A model generated the notes under the pieces. It saw only the letters and a program-made list of their open reading frames with translations, was not told where the DNA came from and did not search any database. A DNA stretch of 64,000 nt from Dipteris shenzhenensis (Eukaryota > Polypodiophyta > Polypodiopsida > Gleicheniales): assembly GCA_047967505.1 (NCBI GenBank), contig CM106539.1; one strand, written 5' to 3'. The position numbers were made by a program, and so were the translations under genes. This document shows, piece after piece, positions 56,551 to 64,000 of the stretch; position 1 is the stretch's first letter; every line of letters starts with the position of its first letter.

Positions 56551-57880
56551 ACAAATAACTAATATTATAGTGTTCAATGCAAGCTAAGACACCAAAGCCT
56601 TCATTTGCAACATGTACTTCTTTGGGCCATTTAATACCTTGACATTGTCTATTGGCAGGGTTTCATCTTGAAGTGCGAATGATTTTGATACAAGTCGATG
56701 TTTTCAATGCAATGTGGAAAGGAGACAAGGGTGTGGGAGGATCTTGTTATGTTCCTCAACCCATCCTATTGTCTCAAAGAATAGGTGAATGATCCGTAAT
56801 TTTTTACAAGATGAAACAAAGAAAACTTATAAGATTGAGCAATTTCTTGAATAGTTTAGAGCATGTCTAGGAGCTGTCTCACATCGTTAACAAGAAAATG
56901 TCCACAAGCATGATAGACAGGTCTCAATCGATTGTTATCTAGTGATCTCTGATTATCCTAAGTCAATATCTTTCACATGCTTCTACTAGTGCTTGGTGAT
57001 AGTGTGTAAGACTTTGACATAGCATTCAATGCATTAACATGGAAGTCGACAAGGGACAAAACCTTGATCAATAATATCAAAAATTTGATTGATTGATATT
57101 TTTTGACCTAAAGACCTTTTAGGTGTTGGCTAATGCCTTAATCTTATTCTCTTAGTTGAACCTTTTTACACCCCAAAAAAAAGACCAGCTTTTCTGTCTT
57201 CAACTCAAATAATATAAATGAGTTTGCTTTAGCGTTATAATTCAATGTTGAAGGCTATTTTCATGCTCATATGTAACGATGCCTTAAGCGAGTATGCACC
57301 ATTTTGAGGATTTCTTGGGTTGAGTCTACACAATAGAATTAAGGCTTTAGTCCTTATGAAAATCATCCATTGTAGGGTCATCCCCATGCCCATAAGGTTG
57401 CATATAGTTTGTTTGCTTAGTTAGAGTGATTTGGTTCCACTATATTGTTAGTACATTCTAGCGTATTTGGTTGGTGTACTCTACCTATCCATTCCCTGGG
57501 TGGTAGTAGGCTATGCTTCTTTTATGGATAACCATAGAGCTAGTCAAAATATGTAAGAAACTGGAGTTATCCATTGAAAGTTTGAACCAAATATGAGTTG
57601 CATTGGAGCAATTGCAACACAATGGTATTGTGAAAGTACCAAAAGAATATACACAAAAATAACTTTATTATGGTTGTTTACAAAAGAAATGTGAATAGGT
57701 TCCAAAAAAAGAGGACTTTTGACTGAGATCACAAGAAATATGGCACGTGGCATTCCTAAGCTACAATTTCTAGGAAAAGTTTGTGAAGCATGTTGCTTCG
57801 GTGTGAACACTGCATTCCAGTTGGATTCATTTAATTGGCTAGCCTCATCATGGAACATGTGTTGCCAAGTATTGTGAACC
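56551..57880. other. Anonymous region
   Basis: No gene that I can support. A reverse frame at 57,858-57,544 is unremarkable. It could be eroded retroelement coding sequence but no motif is visible. Confidence 0.35.
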
Positions 57881-57884
57881 CAAC

Positions 57885-58012
57885 CTAAGGTTAGATTGGA
57901 TTAGATTAGGTTAGATTTTTTAAATTAGGATTATCCTTGGTTATATTGCACTAGGTTGGGTTGGTTAGATTCGGTTAAGCTGATTGGATTAGATTAGGTT
58001 AGGCTATTGAAG
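57885..58012. repeat. GGTTAGATT-type degenerate repeat
   Basis: Repeated TTAGATTGGATTAGATTAGG-like units over about 125 bp, followed by a short GAGAGAGAGA run. It is not the plant telomere unit TTTAGGG. Confidence 0.8.
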
Positions 58013-58981
58013 GAGAGAGAGAGAGATAGAATTTGTATTCTATAGCACTTTATGAACATGCCATAGGCCATGTAGCATAGGGAAGATAATGTGGCATGTT
58101 GCACACACCTAAGACTATAGGGATGAAACGAGTAAAATGGAATATCATGGGTTCCATAGGATTCCATATATGTATATTGAAGTGTGATTTGCACGCTACG
58201 GGAGAGAGAATAGTCAATAGGGCTAACATAATAGAATAGTTATTAAGATGATAGAATAGTTACAATGACGATCGAATAGTCATTAAGACAAGAGAAGTAA
58301 AGACTATTGGAACTTAATAAGTATGAGAGAATAGGTGCCCTATGATACAAAAAATCCATGGAAGTCTCATGCAAGGGGGGAGTGGTATAAAAGTGACAAA
58401 ATTTAATGTAAGGTTGATGCTGACATTGATGTTTTGCCACATGTCCCCATTTCAAATTTGTGCACTACCTCGTGCACAGTATAAAGAAGGATTGTGAGGG
58501 CAAGCTAGTAGACTAGAGGGGGAGGCGGAGGAAGAGGAAAGGGAGAGAGGGGGAGAGATAAGAGGAAGAAGGGGCTGATCTGTACTAGACCCTCCAAATC
58601 CCTATCTTGCAAATCTAGGTTCTCCAGCTTACATCACCAAAGACTTACAAGAGGCAAACACTCCAAGGTAATGTGCATTTTTAAATAGAAAGTGAAACAC
58701 AAAATGTCATTAGCATCAAGGTCCAAGAACTCTAGCTTGGCGAGTCTAGGACACATTGATATTGCATTGAGAATCTAATCATTGATAAGGAACTCCCCTC
58801 AAAATTAAAAAATTCCATAGAGTTGCAAAAACGATGCAACCACTCACAAGCGATGTCAATTGGACGAACCTTATCTTTTCTTTTTTAATATTTTTTGTTT
58901 ACATGACACATGGCTAATCTCAGCTCAGCATTCCAAAACTTGGGCTAGTAGGTTGGTCATGTAGCAAGGAAATATGCATAT

Positions 58982-59216
58982 CAAACCATGCAAATGATAT
59001 CTTATGGGTATGATACTTTACAAAGGCCTTAAACTAAGTGAGTTCAAAGCTTTTACAAAGACTGTATCATACCCATCAGAGCCAAGCATGCACAATGAAG
59101 CCTATTTTTCAAACATCCAAGTATGATGCATGGTAAGAAAAAAGGATTCAATAATATCCTTTCCAAACCATGAAAATGATATTCAATGGTTATGATACTT
59201 TGTAAAGGATTTAAAT
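58982..59216. repeat. Pair of about 50-bp repeats, 183 bp apart
   Basis: AAACCATGCAAATGATAT…GGGTATGATACTTTACAAAGG at 58,982 and AAACCATGAAAATGATAT…GGTTATGATACTTTGTAAAGG at 59,165. Between them is an inverted phrase, CTTTTACAAAGACTGTATCA. No gene in 58,013-59,490 otherwise. Confidence 0.7.
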
Positions 59217-59859
59217 CTATTTATTTAATGTTGTTGAAACTTTAATAAGAACCAAATTAATTTCTTCAATAAAATTAAATTTAAATTTTAATGTTTTTGA
59301 AACAAAAAGCCAATTTAAATAAATTAATATTTTTTAAAAGTAGATTTACTTATTTCTTAAATATAATTCAAATTAATATGTTTTTTCTTTAAAAAAAGTA
59401 AAAACTAAAAGTAAATATAAATAGACTTATTTTTTTTAATGTAAATTTTTTTAAATAATTAACATTCATTTTCTTTCTGGATCGGGATGGAAGAGATTAA
59501 GGTTGGGGGAATGGGACGTGAAAGAGGCCAAGTCGAGTGGACGAGGGGGTGGGTGAAGCCATAACGGTGGGTAGAGGTGGCCGGCGTGGGCTAAGACCGG
59601 CACAAGCGAGGCCAAGGTGGGTGGAGGAGGCTGGGCAAGCGGAGGAGGCTAGCGGCAGGCATGGTTCGAGGAGTTGACTAGGGGGTGCACCCCCCCATGT
59701 GCCCTTAACCCCCCTATACACCATGTTGTGCTGCCCTTAAATTTAATGTTCCCCCTCTTACAAATGATGTTTCATAGCGTAGTGGTAAAGAAGGATTTTG
59801 CCAATAAAGAAGTCATGGGTTCCATTCCCCATTTTGCTTTGTTGCTCTCCCTTTGCCCC

Positions 59860-59900
59860 CAACGTGTTGCACGTGCAACAGGTATGGGGGGGACGGGGGG

Positions 59901-59961
<61 letters not shown>

Positions 59962-60063
59962 AACTGTGTACATTCTCAACCTATTGTGTATGCAATAGGT
60001 TAGGGGGGGGAGTATTGTGCCCCACCTACCCACCCTCCCACAATAGGTTGGTATGTGGGTGAG

Positions 60064-60103
<40 letters not shown>

Positions 60104-60410
60104 GCTCTCTCTCTCTCTCTCATTATTGCATATGGTCTCAACCTATTGTGTATGCAATAGGGTTTGGGGGGGGGGAGGATTGTCCCCCCACCCTCCCAAC
60201 CTACTATGTATGCAATAGGTTGGGGGTGTGGGTGGGGGGGGAAATCCCCCCTCCCTTCCCAACCTATTGCACATGCAATAGGTTGGGGGGGGAAGGGGGA
60301 TTGTCCCCCTACCCACACACCTACCCACCCCCCCAACATATTGCGTACTCAATAGATTGGGAGGGTGGCTAGGTGGGGGGGGCGGGAACCTACTACGTAC
60401 ACAATAGGTG
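59860..60410. repeat. Array of CAATAGGTTGGGGG palindromes with CT and CA microsatellites
   Basis: About seven copies of a 24-bp palindrome (CAACCTATTG…CAATAGGTTG) followed by a G run lie at about 59,863, 59,969, 60,135, 60,197, 60,257, 60,330 and 60,386, spaced 55-165 bp. A CT run then CA run occupy 59,905-59,962, and a second CT run 60,066-60,120. Reading frames here are artefacts. Confidence 0.85.
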
Positions 60411-60429
60411 CTTCAGGGGAGGGGGGGTT

Positions 60430-60759
60430 CCACCTCCTCTCCCTCCACCTCCTAACCTCTATCTCCTCCCCTCCCCCTGCACCGCCTCAATCGCCTCCCC
60501 CTCCACCTCCACCTCCACCTTCACCAGCTCCCCTCCCCTTGCACCACTTCCATCCCCTCCCCTTGCACCTCCTCCATCACCTCCCCCTCCACCTCCTAAC
60601 CTCTAACTCCTACCTCGCTCCACCACCTCCCCCCCTCCTCTGCCCCTCCAGTGCCTCTGCCTCCCCCTCCTAACCTTTACCTCCTCCCCTTCCCCTCCTC
60701 TTGCCTTCAACCCTCCATCTCCCAACCTCTACCTCCCTGTGATTGGAAACACCAAAGAC

Positions 60760-60803
<44 letters not shown>

Positions 60804-61020
60804 CGGGAGAGAGGGAGGGAGGCAGGGAGAGAGAGAGGGGAGGAGAGGAGGGAGGGTGGGAGTGAGGAGAGGAGTGGAGAGAGAGGTTTAGAGAATGAGT
60901 CAAAGAGGAGAGAGAGAGAGAGAGGTGAAATGGAGATGGAGAAGGTGGAGGGATATGAGGGGAAGAGAGGAGGAGGAGAAGGTTGAGAGGGATGGAGGAG
61001 GAGGAAGATTCAAGAATGAG
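60430..61020. repeat. CCTCCA pyrimidine tract followed by GA tract
   Basis: 60,430-60,740 is CCTCCCCCTCC / CACCTCC rich on the plus strand and 60,762-61,010 is GAGAGAGG rich, so the two halves are roughly complementary and could pair. A further CT run lies at 61,278-61,322. Confidence 0.85.
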
Positions 61021-61279
61021 CAAGGAGTAGGGATTTTATGGGAGGCATTAAAAAATTAGATTCAGGTAGCTTTCTAGTTCAGATAAGTATAGTTAGCATA
61101 ACTTTCAGCCCCTCCTTCATTCTTCAATAGTCTTAGTTCTCTTCTCATCTCAACCTGTTGTGTAAATTGAATTTTTTTTCAAAATGTTGCAACAAGTGAA
61201 TTGCTTTCCAACCTATTATGTACGCATAACATCCAACTGTTAAGTTTTTTTTTAATTATGATTTCCAAATGAAGTCGAT

Positions 61280-61321
<42 letters not shown>

Positions 61322-61454
61322 ATGTTGTTGATTGTGAGGAGGTAGAGGTTAGGAGGTAAGGGGGGAGGCAGTGGAGGGGGAGAGGCAAGGGAGGAGGGAT
61401 GACGGTGGAGGAGGGATGGCGGAGGGGGAGGGAAGGGGGGGATATCACTACCCC

Positions 61455-63182
61455 AGTCCATTTTACATGGCCACATGAAATTTTGAATCTTCCATGTCCA
61501 CGTGAAATAGGTGGATCTCTCAAAAAGAGATCTTTGTACCGAGCATTGAGAAGGCTAAGATGGACTCCATCAAAGTTGTGCTTGCTTCAGAAGCACTTTT
61601 TCAGAAGCACTTTCCTTCAAGTATTATGACAATGCAATTGCATTTGCTTGTATACGTAGTTGATGAGGTCACCATTGCAGGAACTGTTCATAGCCATTGG
61701 ATGTATTCCCTTGAACGGTTTATGAAAACATTGAATGGATTTGTAAGGAAAAGAGCTAAAAGCCTAAAACTAAAGCAAGCATGGCACAGGGATGGCTTGT
61801 GCAAGAGTCATTAGTATATATCATGGAGTTTCTTGCATCCATGGATTCCAATATGGCATATGCTTGGAATGTCAAGGATGATGATCATATCATTGCCAAA
61901 GTTTCCCAAGGAAGATGGATTGAAAGAAAGATGGTGACAAATCAAAGGGTGAAATTCAACAAGTTTTGTATCCTCACTAGTCCCAAGTTGCAAAAATGGA
62001 TTGAGAGAGATGAAGAGGCCAAAGCAGAAAGAATAAATGAGAGGAGGAGATTTAGAGTCATGCACAGGAGGGTGCAAGCATATCCATCGAACCTTGCTCT
62101 TCTCCCCAGACACATTTCACGTGATTGGCTACAAGAAGCTCTTCGTAAAGCCGAAGATGATAGAGAGAGAGTAACCAATCCAAAGTAGGAGCTTGCACTC
62201 AGATGTATGCCCCATGTAAGTTTCTTACCTTCCTACTCAATTTGGGTATTCATCATCAGAATCGCTATAGTTGCAAATTGCATCCTCATGGTCTATTGTA
62301 GTACAAAAGGTACAGTGCATTAGGGTCGTACACGTGGTATTTTTGTGTGGAACGCATCAATTCAAGGAGATCCATGTATGATTGTAGAGTCATGGCTAAC
62401 TTTGTGCAAGATAGTCAAGCAAGTGCTTTTGATACCATTCTTCTCTCCTCAAAGTTAGATTATTGTGGGACCATGCGATACATCTATGTAGTTGATTTTA
62501 TAAATTTTAGTATTTTCATTCTTGATGTGAAATGGTTAAGAACTATCTACAATGGTCCCAATGCTATGGTCAAGAGAGACAATAGTGGCTTCTTTGCCAT
62601 TGACTCTGACATTGTAATGGAGGAAGGTGGAGATCATGACATGGGAAAGAAGAGGGTGAATTAGAGGATCAAGTCACAGGTAGACATACAATAGACAATG
62701 ATGACATAGGTGATCAATTGACCACAAAATTAGAGATAAAATTATTTGGCATGCAAGACTTGGCTCAAGATGAAGCCGTTGATGTAAATGCTACTAATTG
62801 ATTATTTTTCCATCGACAAGGCTTCCTATCTTTGGCCCTCTCATTTTTATAGTGGCATTTTGTACATTTGTATGTTAAGTTCACGTGAATATATGAGTGT
62901 TTTCATTTCAATTTTCGTGTACATACTCTTATATTTTTTATCTTTTAAAATGACCAAACTTGTAGCTGAAAATTGTTTTAGGTCTTTTTGGAAATGGCAT
63001 TGTCGGTTTGTATGTCAGTATTGCCGTTGGTATATATCGATGGCAATATTGATGCCTATATCGATTACAATACTGACTCTTACACCTTATTTTATACTGA
63101 CACTTGACCCGCCCATGGCTCATACCAAAAAATTTTGCACCCGCGCCTGCAAAGCATTGGAAGCTACCCACGTGTTGTAGTG
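61455..63182 (+). mobile_element. CACTA-A4 element, 3' part only
   Basis: The right terminus at 63,182 reads inward as CACTACAACACGTGGGTAGC. Near it are subterminal-like repeats around GGCAATATTGATGCC and ATATCGAT (63,000-63,110), different from the A1-A3 palindrome. Upstream is the 3' half of a TNP2-A gene. The 5' side joins purine-rich repeat DNA at about 61,450, with no left terminus found. Confidence 0.75.
61505..62790 (+). pseudogene. TNP2-A transposase 3' half (A4 copy)
   Basis: Matches exons 6-8 of 17,031-21,127. Exon 6 at about 61,510-62,214 holds LHLLVYVVDEVTIAGTVHSHW, FMKTLNGFVRKRAKS and later HISRDWLQEALRKAEDD. Exon 7 from about 62,302 holds YSALGSYTWYFCVERINSRR and FSIFILDVKWLRTIYNGPNA. 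Exon 7 is then joined directly to acidic exon 8 sequence (DSDIVMEEGGDHDMG), skipping about 100 codons compared with A2. An indel near 61,760 shifts the frame. No catalytic core is present. Confidence 0.85.
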
Positions 63183-64000
63183 TGGTAGAATTTTTGCACT
63201 TATTTTAGGTGGGGCCATTCTAATACCCCCTCTCAATCATTCAATCTGGGCCAATCCATCGAATGAGGTTCTCTAGGTGCACTCTTGGGAGTGCCTTCAT
63301 GAAAACATTGGCAAGTTGTTAGTGGGCCGATAGTATATTAGCTCATGACCCCATCAACAATGAGGTCCATATTTTAGATTCTATTGGATCAAATACTTGC
63401 ATCATATTCAATCTATTTGCACTACCTCAAGTTATATTTTAGATTCCATTGGGCTATTGGTGCATCATAGTCAAGCTATTCGCAGCAGCTTATGTTACAT
63501 TCCATACTTCTATATAACTTTCCCTGTACTTGAGGGAATGATGAGGGTTGGTTGACCTACGTGACCTTTTAAAGGATAGATAAAAGAGTTGGTAAGTGCT
63601 ACAGTTTTGTACATGGATGTTTTTATCAAAGCTATACTTATATATTAATATAAAATCCTAGCGAAACTTTATGGAGCTAGTTTTTTTATTTTGCAATACT
63701 GATCAGAAATAATATGGTTTTATATCTTTTCTTTTGAATTTTGAAGTGAAAGATGTAAATCTTCGTGAAATTTTATTTTTTTCCAATATAAGTTTCAGAT
63801 CCTAGCAAATTTTTTAAATATTTTTTTTCATTTAGGGTATACAGACTTTCAACACCAGTATAAAAGTTTCATTTCTTAACAAAATTGACATGAAAAAATC
63901 ATGCATGGTTTTGTATGTTTCAGGAACTAAAATTCCTACTAGAGCTCCACATGTACAAGAGCATGTTCTGGGATCTCTTACATGCCCTTGTGCACATGGT
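63183..64000. other. Anonymous region at the window end
   Basis: No gene seen. 63,350-63,480 contains an imperfect duplication around CATATTTTAGATTCTATTGG and TATTTTAGATTCCATTGGGC. 63,620-63,665 repeats 55,300-55,345. Confidence 0.4.

Noticed and set aside
57885-58012. Possible interstitial telomere
   Set aside because: Units are GGTTAGATT/GGATTAGATT-like and degenerate, not TTTAGGG or TTAGGG.
59497-59724. Reverse Pro/Ser-rich ORF
   Set aside because: G-rich low-complexity DNA with GGGTGG and GGCGGG units explains it. No homology by eye.
60143-60372. Repeated YCMCNRLG / AIGWGG-type protein repeats on both strands
   Set aside because: They are translations of the palindrome array in multiple frames.

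Overview
This window looks like a heterochromatin-like, transposon-packed stretch of a land-plant nuclear genome. The evidence is plant-type CACTA (En/Spm) elements with intron-containing TNP2 transposase genes, a Ty1/copia element primed from an initiator-tRNA-Met-like site, a tropinone-reductase-like SDR pseudogene and long AT-rich or polypyrimidine spacers. The species cannot be fixed from the sequence. A large-genome plant is likely. Helitron-type genes with a helicase fused to an endonuclease (Helentron type) are not typical of the best-studied seed-plant Helitrons. I see no rRNA or tRNA gene, no CRISPR array and no complete, clearly functional host gene.

Layout. 1-16.1 kb: an unidentified gene ('gene X') is split into 1-290 and 15,664-15,990. 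The roughly 15.4 kb between them begins and ends with arrays of GCATAAGCTC palindromes and contains CACTA-A1 (right end 4,001), a short apparently intact reverse ORF (4,025-4,600), CACTA-A3 (from 4,930, reverse), a MITE copy, CACTA-B1 (to 11,417), a reverse Helentron helicase and a repeated anonymous block. 16.1-21.5 kb: CACTA-A2 with the best TNP2 gene. 21.5-25.9 kb: an older forward Helentron. 26.1-27.4 kb: a reverse SDR pseudogene. 27.5-29.1 kb: a reverse Helentron endonuclease. 29.1-32.8 kb: CACTA-B2. 32.8-38.2 kb: a near-complete copia element. 38.2-41.1 kb: a second copy of the helicase, anonymous block and gene X series. 41.3-43.8 kb: a decayed LTR element. 43.8-59.6 kb: mostly anonymous sequence with tandem duplications, AT-rich tracts and a long CCTCC tract. 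59.8-61.4 kb: palindromic and microsatellite DNA. 61.5-63.2 kb: the 3' part of another CACTA-A element.

How it fits together. Two loci (about 9.3-16.1 kb and 29.1-41.1 kb) carry the same nested order: CACTA-B inside a Helentron helicase gene, an anonymous block, then gene X. They therefore look like copies of one older composite locus. Locus 2 later received the copia element and a deletion that removed the CACTA-B right end, part of the helicase and the first bases of the copia LTR. Locus 1 received the palindromic array, more CACTA insertions and an inverted repeat. A 246-bp MITE with an 8-bp target duplication sits exactly on a splice donor of CACTA-A1.

Nearly all coding features are pseudogenes. 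The least damaged are the CACTA-A2 TNP2 gene, the copia polyprotein (one stop, one frameshift, one altered protease residue) and the short reverse ORF at 4.0-4.6 kb.
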